From positions 1 to 32,629 of the forward strand of contig CAMYJT010000022.1 of NCBI GenBank assembly GCA_947258785.1: 32,629 bases of DNA, written 5' to 3'. This DNA comes from an uncultured Gammaproteobacteria bacterium (GTDB lineage Bacteria > Pseudomonadota > Gammaproteobacteria > Arenicellales > JAANXG01). This document shows positions 16,958-24,995 of the stretch, in pieces. The notes under the pieces were generated by a model. The model was given only the letters and a program-made list of their open reading frames with translations. It searched no databases and was not told the origin of the DNA. The number at the start of each line of letters is the position of its first letter. Position 1 is the first letter of the stretch. A program made the position numbers and the translations under genes.

Positions 16958-18892
16958 TTGGATCAATCCCGGCCCAAACACGCCTGGCAGTCCATCGATC
17001 TCGCCCTGAGTTGGATCAGCTGGATCGGTGGGGCGGCATTGACGGCGTACATCGGATTCGCCACCTTCGGGTTTGTTCGCAGCTCGTCTCAACACTATTC
17101 GACTTTTGTCCTAGCCATCGTCTTTCTGGCCGGGATTTTAGCGATCCGTAATCTCATCGAACGCCGCGAGCGTCAAGCAAGATTTTTCTGGTGGCGAATG
17201 CTGCTGGCCCTGTTTGGAACCCTGCTGGCGACGCTGAGCATGATCTATGTGCGCTGGCATGCGGATCGGCTGGAAAGCACAGCGCCGTTTTTTGAACCCC
17301 TCGACCTGAATGTCGGCTACGGGATGCTGGTTGGCATCCTCCTGCTGACTTATCTGCATTGGGGAGGGCTGCTCACTTCGATTATCTCCGCCGCGGTGAT
17401 CTATTTCTTCTTCGGACACAACATCGAGAGCGTGTTGTTTACGCATCCGCCTTATGAAAGCAATTTTGTGCTCAATTACATCGGCCTGGGCACCACCCAG
17501 GGCTTTTTCTGGCTCGCCCAGATCGCCGCCGACAGCATCTACTTTCTGATCATCTATGCGGCACTGCTGCTGGGGCTCGGCATGCTGCGCATGGTCCTGG
17601 AAGTCGGCAAAGTCAGCGGCCGCTACGTGTCTGGCGGCGCCGCGTTTCCGGCGCTGATCGGCAGCGGCATCGTCGCATCGGTCATGGGTCAAGCGGTGGC
17701 CAATGTGGTCATGACCGGGCGATTCACGATTCCGATGATGCAACGCCACGGCTTTCACAGACCGATGTCCGGTGCGATTGAGTCGGTGGCTTCGACGGCC
17801 GGGCAGATCATGCCGCCCATCCTCGGGTTGGCGGGATTCGTGATCGCCGCCTTTCTCAACCGCCCGTATATCGAAGTCGCCCTCGCCGCACTCATACCGG
17901 CGCTGTTGTATTTGAGTGGCGCAACGATTGGCGTGTTGGTATATGCGCGACGCAACGCCCTGCCCACTTTGACGGAGACAGCCGATACCGGGCTCGTCGT
18001 GCGTATGCTGCCGACGTTTCTGTTGTCGTTCGTTGCCGTACTGGCTTTGTTGTTGAGCTACCGCTCACCGTCGATTGCCGGATTGACCGGTATCGCCGTG
18101 GCCCTGGTGATGTGTGTTTTCCAAGGCCGATACCGACCCCAACGCCGTGAATTCATGAAGTCGCTGGAAGAAGGGCTGACGCTGGTGACGGTGTTGTCGT
18201 TGTTACTCATCGCCATCGGCCCCCTCGGCCAGGCCATGCTGACCACTAATCTGTCGGGACGTCTGGGTTCCGTACTGGTGCAGATCCTTCCGGACGCGCC
18301 ACTGGTGCTGTTGCTGGGGGCTATGGTGGTGTCTTTGATCCTCGGTATGGGCCTGCCGACCCCGGTCGCCTATATCGTGGTCGCGCTGGCGGTCGTGCCG
18401 TTCATGCAGCAGCTGGGTGTACCGGCGCTGCAAGCGCATTTCTTTGTGTTCTATTTCGCCGTGTTCTCGACCCTGACCCCGCCGGTGGCGGTGAGCGTGC
18501 TCGCCGCGGCCAAACTTGCCGGTTCCCGCTTTCTGGCCACTGCGGCGGACGCCATGAAATTGGCGGCAACCACATTTATTGTGCCCTTCGCATTCGTCTA
18601 CAACCCGGAGATCATGGGTTTTCCAAATCTGACCTGGGCGGTCTGGCCGATCACCGGCGAGGTGCTGCTCTTGCAGTGGACCATATCCGTCGCCGCCTAT
18701 GGTTACCTGCGGCGCAATCTCGCCGCCGGAGAACGATGGGGATTCGTTTTGGTGTCGGTCGCCGGTTTTGCTGCAGTGGTAAGCGAGCGAGACCTATTCT
18801 CATGGCTGTTCGTCTGCGGGCTGGCCGCGATGTGGCTGCTCACCCATAGCTCTTCGGGCGGTTCCCGACGGGGCCGGACGCCCAGCGAGTAA
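16958..18892 (+). CDS. TRAP transporter permease, fused small and large subunits (DctQM type)
   Basis: A 644-residue multi-spanning membrane protein with about 16 hydrophobic segments, the length expected when the 4-segment DctQ and 12-segment DctM parts are fused, as is usual with TAXI systems. Recognisable blocks are GGAAFPALIGSGIVASVMGQAVANVVMTGRFTIPMMQ, followed by SVASTAGQIMPPILGLAGF, and LILGMGLPTPVAYIVVALAVVPFM. It uses Na+ or proton gradients to import the substrate presented by the binding protein just upstream. The TTG at 16958 is the only plausible start in an ORF open from 16895, where the previous gene ends, so the exact start is uncertain. Confidence 0.88.
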   Translation: MDQSRPKHAWQSIDLALSWISWIGGAALTAYIGFATFGFVRSSSQHYSTFVLAIVFLAGILAIRNLIERRERQARFFWWRMLLALFGTLLATLSMIYVRWHADRLESTAPFFEPLDLNVGYGMLVGILLLTYLHWGGLLTSIISAAVIYFFFGHNIESVLFTHPPYESNFVLNYIGLGTTQGFFWLAQIAADSIYFLIIYAALLLGLGMLRMVLEVGKVSGRYVSGGAAFPALIGSGIVASVMGQAVANVVMTGRFTIPMMQRHGFHRPMSGAIESVASTAGQIMPPILGLAGFVIAAFLNRPYIEVALAALIPALLYLSGATIGVLVYARRNALPTLTETADTGLVVRMLPTFLLSFVAVLALLLSYRSPSIAGLTGIAVALVMCVFQGRYRPQRREFMKSLEEGLTLVTVLSLLLIAIGPLGQAMLTTNLSGRLGSVLVQILPDAPLVLLLGAMVVSLILGMGLPTPVAYIVVALAVVPFMQQLGVPALQAHFFVFYFAVFSTLTPPVAVSVLAAAKLAGSRFLATAADAMKLAATTFIVPFAFVYNPEIMGFPNLTWAVWPITGEVLLLQWTISVAAYGYLRRNLAAGERWGFVLVSVAGFAAVVSERDLFSWLFVCGLAAMWLLTHSSSGGSRRGRTPSE

Positions 18893-18954
18893 CGGTGCCA
18901 ACGGAGCTGAAAAGCGGATAAGATTCTGATCGACCTTGACAAGGGAGTAGACCA

Positions 18955-19788
18955 ATGACGACTGCGGCCATAATCACCGTGGCAATTACCGGTGCGGTCC
19001 CGAAAAAACGGGACACGCAGGCTGTTCCGGTGGTGCCTGCCGAACAGATCGAGTCGACTCAAGAGGCCTTCGAGGCCGGCGCCGCCCTGGTGCACGTCCA
19101 CGTCCGCAACAAGGACGAATCATCGTCGTCGGATCCGGAGTTGTTCGCAGAGGTCCAAGACGGTGTGCGTAAGCACTGTCCCGGTATGATCGTGCAGTTT
19201 TCGACCGGCGGTCGGGGCCGTACTCAGGCCGAGCGGGGCCAGGCATTGTCCCTGAGACCCGACATGGCGTCGCTGGCGACGGGGTCGGTCAACTTCCCGA
19301 CTCAGGTTTACGAAAACCACCCACAGCTGGTTGAATCCCTGGCCCAGACGATGCTCGACCACGGCATCAAGCCCGAGATCGAGGTGTTCGATCTGGCGAT
19401 GCTCTACAACGCCAGGAATCTGGTCGACCGGGGCCTGGTTCGGGCGCCGGCGCATGTTCAGTGGGTTCTAGGTATACCCAACGCCCTGCCGGCGCGGCGC
19501 CGGGTGCTCGAGTTTCTGATCTCCGAACTCGAGGAAATCATGCCAGACGCTACCTGGTCCGCGGCCGGGATCGGACGCCATCAGCTGGAGGTGAACCGCT
19601 GGTGTCTGGAGCTCGGCGGACACCCGCGCACCGGGCTCGAGGACAACATCAAGTTTGACCGGAATCGTTTGGCCGACAGCAACGCGGAACTCGTCGCCCG
19701 GCTGGCGGGGCTGTGCGAAGAATACGGCCGCCGACCGGCGACCCCCACCCAAGCGCGTGCCATCCTGGGCCTGAACCCGGCGCCATAG
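18955..19788 (+). CDS. BKACE: beta-keto acid cleavage enzyme (Kce/DUF849 family)
   Basis: A 277-residue TIM-barrel enzyme of the 3-keto-5-aminohexanoate cleavage family. Zinc ligands His47 and His49 (LVHVHVR) and Glu228 (GLEDN) are present, with the anion-binding QFSTGGRG and the C-terminal GHPRTGLEDNI block. These enzymes react a beta-keto acid with acetyl-CoA to give acetoacetate and a CoA ester, in the cytoplasm. Many substrates occur in the family and the exact one cannot be read here. Ribosome site AAGGGAG lies 9 bases before ATG 18955. Position directly after the TRAP genes (62-base gap) suggests that it acts on the imported acid or a product made from it. Confidence 0.9.
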   Translation: MTTAAIITVAITGAVPKKRDTQAVPVVPAEQIESTQEAFEAGAALVHVHVRNKDESSSSDPELFAEVQDGVRKHCPGMIVQFSTGGRGRTQAERGQALSLRPDMASLATGSVNFPTQVYENHPQLVESLAQTMLDHGIKPEIEVFDLAMLYNARNLVDRGLVRAPAHVQWVLGIPNALPARRRVLEFLISELEEIMPDATWSAAGIGRHQLEVNRWCLELGGHPRTGLEDNIKFDRNRLADSNAELVARLAGLCEEYGRRPATPTQARAILGLNPAP

Positions 19789-19837
19789 CGAAGAGGATCG
19801 GAAGACAAGGGCGGCTACCGGGAAACTGTGTCAAACG

Positions 19838-21091
19838 TCAAATAAACAGGGCTTTGAACAGATAGAAAAAACCGATCGCCAGAAAAGCGCCGGCGGGGAG
19901 CGTGATGACCCATGACATGAATATATTGCGCACCACGTTTAGATTCAAAGCGTCGATTCCACGTGCCATGCCCACACCGAGTACGGCGCCCACCAGGGTG
20001 TGGGTTGTGGATATGGGCAGACCGATGCCGGAGGCCATTACCACCGTGGTTGCGGCCGCCAGTTCGGCGGCAAAACCGCGGCTGGGTGTCAGTTCGGTGA
20101 TCTGTTTGCCCACCGTGGCGATGACCCGAGTGCCATACATGAGCAGACCCAGCACAATGCCCACTCCTCCCAGCAATAGAATCCAAATCGACAGGGCGGA
20201 TTTTTGAGCCACATCCCCTGCGCCCTGCACGATCCCCACCACGGCCGCCACCGGACCAACGGCATTGGCAACATCGTTTGAGCCATGTGCAAAGGCCATG
20301 GCGCAGGCGGTGAAAATCATCAGTACACCGAAAATCCTTTCGACATTGGCGAAATGAAACTGAGTCTCGCTTTCGGGATCGACCTGTATCCAGCTGATAA
20401 GAAACTTACCGATACCCATCAGGATCAATCCCACCATGGCCGCCAGCATATAGCTCTGCCCAGTAGAGAGCTCCAACCCGATGTGCTTGAGGCCCTTGAA
20501 CAGGGTCACCAGGGCAATCACGAACCCAACCAGAAATATGTATATCGGCACGTAGCGTTTGGCGTTTTCAAACGGATCTTCGGTGCTCAGAATCAGCCTC
20601 TGCACACTCCTGAACAACAGGAAGGATATCGTCCCCGCCAATAGAGGGGAGACGACCCAACTGCTGACGATCGAGACGATTTTGTCCCATTTAACGGCAT
20701 CCATGCCGATACCGACGATGGCGAAACCAACGATCGAGCCAATAATGGAGTGGGTGGTCGATACCGGCCAACCTAACGTGGAGGCGACCAGCAGCCAAGT
20801 CCCGGCCGCCACCAGGGAGGCCAGCATGCCGATGACAAGATAGTCCGGGGTGTCCGCGACAACAGACACGTCAATGATGCCTTTGCGTATCGTCGCCGTC
20901 ACTTCACCACCGGCCAGGAACGCACCCAGAAACTCGAACACCGCCGCAATAAGCACCGCCTGGCGGATGGTCAGCGCCCGGGATCCCACCGACGTGGCCA
21001 TGGCGTTGGCCACGTCATTGGCGCCGATCCCCCAGGCCATGAACAGGCCGAACACACAGGCCAGGACGAGATACGTGGTGGAAAATTCCAT
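19838..21091 (-). CDS. Pit-family inorganic phosphate transporter
   Basis: A 417-residue inner-membrane protein with the two inverted PHO-4 repeats. Each half carries the GANDVANA-type motif: GIGANDVANAMATSVGSRAL near the N-terminus and AHGSNDVANAVGPVAAVV near the middle. VSTTHSIIGSIVGF and ISTTHTLVGAVLGVG are the paired signatures. It imports metal-phosphate with protons at low affinity. The start is ATG 21091, 18 bases after the DUF47 gene, so the two are an operon. The two genes frequently occur together. Confidence 0.93.
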   Translation of the reverse strand: MEFSTTYLVLACVFGLFMAWGIGANDVANAMATSVGSRALTIRQAVLIAAVFEFLGAFLAGGEVTATIRKGIIDVSVVADTPDYLVIGMLASLVAAGTWLLVASTLGWPVSTTHSIIGSIVGFAIVGIGMDAVKWDKIVSIVSSWVVSPLLAGTISFLLFRSVQRLILSTEDPFENAKRYVPIYIFLVGFVIALVTLFKGLKHIGLELSTGQSYMLAAMVGLILMGIGKFLISWIQVDPESETQFHFANVERIFGVLMIFTACAMAFAHGSNDVANAVGPVAAVVGIVQGAGDVAQKSALSIWILLLGGVGIVLGLLMYGTRVIATVGKQITELTPSRGFAAELAAATTVVMASGIGLPISTTHTLVGAVLGVGMARGIDALNLNVVRNIFMSWVITLPAGAFLAIGFFYLFKALFI

Positions 21092-21109
21092 GGAATCGGC
21101 GGGCTGTTG

Positions 21110-21790
21110 CTATCGCGCCAGCAGATACTCGAGACGGCTGCCAACCCGCTGCGCAAGATCGGCTATCTCCCCAATCCAATCGATAATTTTGTATAAAAAC
21201 ATGGTCTGAATCGGATTCAACTTCTCTTCCAGCGGATACAAACTGGCCCGCAACTTCACCTGCTGCTCATCGTTTTGTTTCTCGATGGCGTCCAGCCGCT
21301 TGATCATGGATTCGACCAAATCGACCTCGGCGCCGCGAAAACCTGTTTCAAACAACTCATCCAATTCGTTGATGGCGGTGCGCGCCTGCCTGGTTGCCTC
21401 TACCGAGCGATTGATGAATTCAACCATCTGATCAGAAATCTCGGGAGGAATCTCCATCTTCCGTCCGAGCATCAAGCCTGCGATGTCCTTGGCCTTGTTG
21501 GCAACCTTGTCCTGGATGCGCAACATTTCCAGGAGATCGATCCGCGACACCGGCATGAAAATGCCCTTCGGCAGATGCAGACGAATATCCCGCTTGATTT
21601 GATCCGCCTCGTTCTCCAAGATACCGATGATGCGCTGAATTTCGAGCGCCCGTTCCCAGTCCCCATCCACGACAGCTTTGAAAAATGATTGCAGCTCGGA
21701 CACGCAATCCACCACCTTGTCCATGTGATGCTGCATGGGTTTGACCGGAGATCTGCTGAATATTCTCGACAAATAACCGCCAGTCGCCAT
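21110..21790 (-). CDS. DUF47 (PhoU-like) partner of the Pit transporter
   Basis: A 226-residue, nearly all-helical protein of the DUF47/TIGR00153 family, related to PhoU. It holds DWERALEIQRIIGILENEAD and later LLEMLRIQDKVANKAKDIAGL, the metal-binding helical repeats. The frame is open upstream for 400 bases, but ATG 21790 is right: GAGGAG lies just before it and MATGGYLSRIFSRSPVKPMQ is the normal family start. The family is thought to control Pit activity. First gene of a two-gene operon with the transporter, driven by the promoter at 21819-21847. Confidence 0.9.
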   Translation of the reverse strand: MATGGYLSRIFSRSPVKPMQHHMDKVVDCVSELQSFFKAVVDGDWERALEIQRIIGILENEADQIKRDIRLHLPKGIFMPVSRIDLLEMLRIQDKVANKAKDIAGLMLGRKMEIPPEISDQMVEFINRSVEATRQARTAINELDELFETGFRGAEVDLVESMIKRLDAIEKQNDEQQVKLRASLYPLEEKLNPIQTMFLYKIIDWIGEIADLAQRVGSRLEYLLAR

Positions 21791-21818
21791 ATTTATCGCT
21801 CCTCGACCCCGATGCCCC

Positions 21819-21847
21819 TGTATAAAGGATTCGCACCATTTCAACAA
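21819..21847 (-). promoter_or_regulatory. Sigma-70-like promoter for the DUF47-pit operon
   Basis: On the minus strand TTGTTG (21847-21842) and TATACA (21824-21819) are separated by exactly 17 bases, with a start near 21812 and a leader of about 20 bases carrying GAGGAG. I looked for a PhoB box around it and found none that fits. Confidence 0.5.
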
Positions 21848-21943
21848 GTGTGCTTGTATTCTGGACACAACACTGCGCTTTATGTAACAGTCAAGCGCTA
21901 ACGGCCCACCTGTCACCGTGGGCCATCCGAGTGGAGAGCTGCC

Positions 21944-22246
21944 ATCGGCAAACCGCCATACCGTCCCGGTGAGCCAGTCGTCTATCAGGTTACCAAGCAC
22001 AGTAACCGCCCAGGGGCGCGCGCCGAGAGCATCAGTCCCTCGCGGCACGGAGATCAGTACACCTACACCATTAAAAAATTCTGGCGAGTCGTCGAACAGA
22101 CCGCAGAGGGGCGCATCGTGGTGCGCACGCGCCGCGGCAAGCGACGCATCATTACACCGGACGATCCTTGCCTGCGCCACGTGACCTGGTGGGAGCGCAT
22201 CGCCCATTGGGCGCGCTTTCCAACGCCACTCGACGAGGAAAAGTGA
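21944..22246 (+). CDS. Small conserved-looking hypothetical protein with apparent ATC start
   Basis: The frame is open from 21902 to TGA 22246 and has no ATG, GTG or TTG before the protein-like part. Translation from ATC 21944 gives 100 residues: IGKPPYRPGEPVVYQVTKHS, then PGARAESISPSRHGDQYTYT, a KKFWRVVEQ stretch, RIVVRTRRGKRRIITPDDP and a WWERIAHWARFPT end. The composition (Trp pairs, Arg/Lys-rich strands) and GC-rich third positions are typical of real genes here. GGAGAG (21933-21938) lies 5 bases before the ATC. I have a weak memory of similar short proteins with a TKHS-x2-PGPRA motif, but no function. It is divergent from DUF47-pit. Either an unusual start codon is used or the true start was lost. 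Confidence 0.55.
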   Translation: MGKPPYRPGEPVVYQVTKHSNRPGARAESISPSRHGDQYTYTIKKFWRVVEQTAEGRIVVRTRRGKRRIITPDDPCLRHVTWWERIAHWARFPTPLDEEK

Positions 22247-22316
22247 TGGAGTACCCGCGGCGGGTCACAGCGTCATCCACCGCCCGATCGATTGGCCGGG
22301 CCGATGAGCAGTTTAA

Positions 22317-22691
22317 TTACCGTTGTCTCTCGAGTAAGGTCTCCACGTAGGCAAGAAGATCCTCGATTTCACTCTGCGTGATGGTAAATTCCGGATAATA
22401 GGGCACCGCATTCGACCAACGTTTGTATCCAGGCACGCGGGTAAACACCGGATGCGGCCGCCGCGCGTAAAACGTCTTGAATATCTCTGTGTAGTTTTCG
22501 CTTTTCACCATCCACTGAAACGATGGCGTGTTCCCGATCCCACCCATGCGGTTGTAATCACCGATGACATGACAATGCGAGCAGTGTTCAATCGCGAGTT
22601 TTTTCCCTTTTTCAGCATCGGGCTCGGCCAGGGCCGTTGCGGCGGAGACGAGCGTGAGCAGGCCGACCCATTGTGGGAAACGCAGCGCCAT
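22317..22691 (-). CDS. Monoheme c-type cytochrome (class I-like)
   Basis: A 124-residue periplasmic cytochrome. A signal peptide runs to about residue 22 (TALAEPDA). One heme site, CSHCH, is at 37-41, and the C-terminal helix TITQSEIEDLLAYVETL is typical of class I. Between them is RRPHPVFTRVPGY, a recurrent motif in one uncharacterised subgroup. The usual PMP region before the last helix reads YYPEF and has no methionine; only Met49 and Met61 follow the heme site, so the sixth ligand is unclear. The ATG overlaps the stop of the transglycosylase gene by one base (TGATG), suggesting coupled translation. The electron partner is unknown. Confidence 0.85.
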   Translation of the reverse strand: MALRFPQWVGLLTLVSAATALAEPDAEKGKKLAIEHCSHCHVIGDYNRMGGIGNTPSFQWMVKSENYTEIFKTFYARRPHPVFTRVPGYKRWSNAVPYYPEFTITQSEIEDLLAYVETLLERQR

Positions 22692-24805
22692 CAGTGCCTT
22701 GGCGGTTCCTTCTGCGGCTTTTTCGCCTCAACCGTCGGCACCAGGATACGCTCACCGACGTCGGGCGACCGTTGTTGCGGGTTGTACCGGGTCAGCACCC
22801 AATACGGCAGCTCAAAGACGCGTGCGACCTGCCACAGGCTGTCGCCCTTCTTGACGATGTACGGCTCAAGACCGATGACTTCGTAGTGTTCACGGAATTC
22901 ATCGACCAGCGTGCGGTGATATTCCGCGCGGTCATCTTCAAATTCCTGCAGTGCCGCCGCGGATTTAATGGGGAGGCGCACGCGCTGGCCGATCCGCAGC
23001 CGACTCCTCGAGCTCAAGCCGTTGAGCCTGCGCAACTTGCGGGTATACCCAATCCCCAACCAATCTGCGTAATGCCCGAGTGTCTCTTCCGGATGTACCC
23101 GAATACTGTAGAAGCGGTTGCCGTTGACCTGCTTAACGTTCACCCTGAGGTCCAAGGGCCTGGTCAGCGGCGACAACAGGTCGGCAACACCAGCCGCCGC
23201 CGATTTCCGGATAGCCGGGGATTCGGGCACCGGTGTGGTTGCCTTTGCCAGCGTTGGTGTCCCGATTGGGGCCGGTGACGACTCAGGCCGTTGGGCCTTG
23301 CGTGAACCGCCGGCCGGTCGGCCGGCTGCCTTCCCGGCCACCTTGACGCCCTCCACCTGGGCGGCCGCGGTTTTCGTCCGGCGCCGCGGTTTGCCAGGGA
23401 TATCGAGCTTCTGTCCCACTCGAATCAGGGCCCGTCGGCCCAGGCCATTGAGTTGAATTAAGTCCCGGCAACGGACGTCGAACGCATCGGCAATAGCGCA
23501 AGCGGTGTCGCCTCGCCGCACGACGTACTTGCGGCCGCTGAGCTGAGGCTGCTCGGCCGGTAGCCGCTCGAGTTTGGCGATTTTTCGCGCCCAACCGTGC
23601 CGTCGATACGGCAAGCGCAGTACGTAGCCTTCGGGGATCAACCGCCATCCACGCCACACATAACGGGTGAGCGCTGGATTCATTTGTTTCAAACGCTTAG
23701 CGGGTATATTGAACACCGTTTCTATGCGTTTAACCGAGGTCGGTCGCTTCAAGTGCAGCTGGCTGTACCGCAAGGCACCGTTGCCCGCGATGTCTCCGAA
23801 ATACCGCTTTGCGTTTCTGGCCACGTAGCGGGCCGCCAGGAAGCTCGCATAGAAATTTCGCACGGCATTGCGGAACGTATGAGACTTGTACTTACGCAGC
23901 ACGGTGACATAGTCGGGACCGAACTGGCGTATCGCACGCCGCATGCCTGACACGCCGTAATTGTACGAGGTGATGACAAACGGGTTGATCTGTGCGGCGG
24001 AAACCGGCCCACCGACTTTTTTCTGCGCCGCCTCCGTCAGGTTCCTGGTCGCATTCAACAAATAGCGTGCGGCACCCCAGGTGGCCGCTTCGGGATCGAA
24101 GCGTTCATCTATGGTCGCATTCAATTGCAATCCCAAATTGCGTGCGGTACGCGGCATAATCTGCCACATTCCCGCCGCACCCACCCGTGAATACGCACGT
24201 GGATTGTATGCGGATTCCACGAACGGCAGGTACTGAATGTCCTCCGACAGCCGGTTCTCGCGCAGAACCTGTGTCACATAGTCCCGGTACGTCCCATACC
24301 GTTTAAACGCCTCGATGAAGCGGTCCCGGTTGCCCTGCTGGCAGCGGATGCGTTTCGATGCACTGCGGATTTCCTTCGGCTTGCGGGTCGGGAACAACTC
24401 CAGCAACTCCTTCTGCTGCCGGTTCCAATTCGTCCTGCCGCCCGCCAACTTGGCGGCGACCTGCTGAAGACGCTTGCGGATACGCTTGCGTTCGCGCTCG
24501 ACCGTCCGACCTGCCCGCTTACGGCTACAGGTCTCTTTGGTGGTGATCACCGAGTACACTCGCTCGGGGTGACGGGCGTCGTGAAAGATGACCTGGTCCG
24601 TCCGCCAGCTGCGGAACACCTTGATCCAGAAGTCGACCCGCCGGCGGATCTCCGGTGGGCAGGGGAAGACACTCCCACAATTGAGCGGATGGTGCTCAAC
24701 CTCGGGCACCGGATGCGCAGGGCGTGGGAACCACCACAGCACCACGACAATGACGCAGGCAACCGGCATGATCCGCCACCGGGATCGTAAATCGCTCATG
24801 GGCAT
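22691..24805 (-). CDS. MltD-like lytic murein transglycosylase with three LysM domains
   Basis: A 704-residue envelope protein. An N-terminal hydrophobic segment (about 14-26) acts as signal or anchor. A basic, coiled region (95-160) precedes the SLT domain with catalytic Glu197 in LPFVESAYNP and the GAAGMWQIMPRTARNLGL block. A degenerate LysM-like stretch (360-400) is followed by clear LysM repeats at about 427-469, 567-612 and 648-690. Such enzymes cleave glycan strands of peptidoglycan to 1,6-anhydro-muramyl products; LysM holds the wall. MltD in E. coli has about 450 residues, so this one has extra N-terminal and Ala/Pro-rich linker sequence. No lipobox is seen at the N-terminus, so it differs from lipoprotein MltD. 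A second ATG (24799) is possible. Confidence 0.87.
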   Translation of the reverse strand: MPMSDLRSRWRIMPVACVIVVVLWWFPRPAHPVPEVEHHPLNCGSVFPCPPEIRRRVDFWIKVFRSWRTDQVIFHDARHPERVYSVITTKETCSRKRAGRTVERERKRIRKRLQQVAAKLAGGRTNWNRQQKELLELFPTRKPKEIRSASKRIRCQQGNRDRFIEAFKRYGTYRDYVTQVLRENRLSEDIQYLPFVESAYNPRAYSRVGAAGMWQIMPRTARNLGLQLNATIDERFDPEAATWGAARYLLNATRNLTEAAQKKVGGPVSAAQINPFVITSYNYGVSGMRRAIRQFGPDYVTVLRKYKSHTFRNAVRNFYASFLAARYVARNAKRYFGDIAGNGALRYSQLHLKRPTSVKRIETVFNIPAKRLKQMNPALTRYVWRGWRLIPEGYVLRLPYRRHGWARKIAKLERLPAEQPQLSGRKYVVRRGDTACAIADAFDVRCRDLIQLNGLGRRALIRVGQKLDIPGKPRRRTKTAAAQVEGVKVAGKAAGRPAGGSRKAQRPESSPAPIGTPTLAKATTPVPESPAIRKSAAAGVADLLSPLTRPLDLRVNVKQVNGNRFYSIRVHPEETLGHYADWLGIGYTRKLRRLNGLSSRSRLRIGQRVRLPIKSAAALQEFEDDRAEYHRTLVDEFREHYEVIGLEPYIVKKGDSLWQVARVFELPYWVLTRYNPQQRSPDVGERILVPTVEAKKPQKEPPRH

Positions 24806-24814
24806 ATCACAGTA

Positions 24815-24976
24815 TCAACTCGTGGCCCGCAAGTTAACCGATGCAGGCATCGCGAACAACCGGTCAACTATGGGTAAATTCATGGCTTTGTCAGGGCCCC
24901 GCTCCGCTGGCGGGTTCGTGGCACGTATCAGTGCTTCGGCCTGCGCCGCGGTGATCCAGCGCCAGGGCACAGGCAA
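24815..24976 (-). CDS. Possible 53-residue ORF between the lipoprotein and transglycosylase genes
   Basis: The minus strand frame from TTG 24976 to TGA 24815 encodes 53 residues beginning MPVPWRWITAAQAEALIRAT. It fits exactly in the 190-base gap between two co-oriented genes. No ribosome site or family is recognised, and an ORF this short is expected by chance in GC-rich DNA. A perfect 6 bp inverted repeat (CGATGC-AG-GCATCG, 24839-24852) lies within it and may be the real feature. Confidence 0.2.
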   Translation of the reverse strand: MPVPWRWITAAQAEALIRATNPPAERGPDKAMNLPIVDRLFAMPASVNLRATS

Positions 24977-24995
24977 TCGTCATGCGAAATCCGCT

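Noticed and set aside
21840..21920. A PhoB box upstream of DUF47-pit
   Set aside because: CTGT-like pieces are present but not as two direct repeats at 11-base spacing.
21791..22207. An N-terminal extension of the DUF47 frame
   Set aside because: It covers the promoter and the opposite small gene; a good ribosome site and family start are at 21790.
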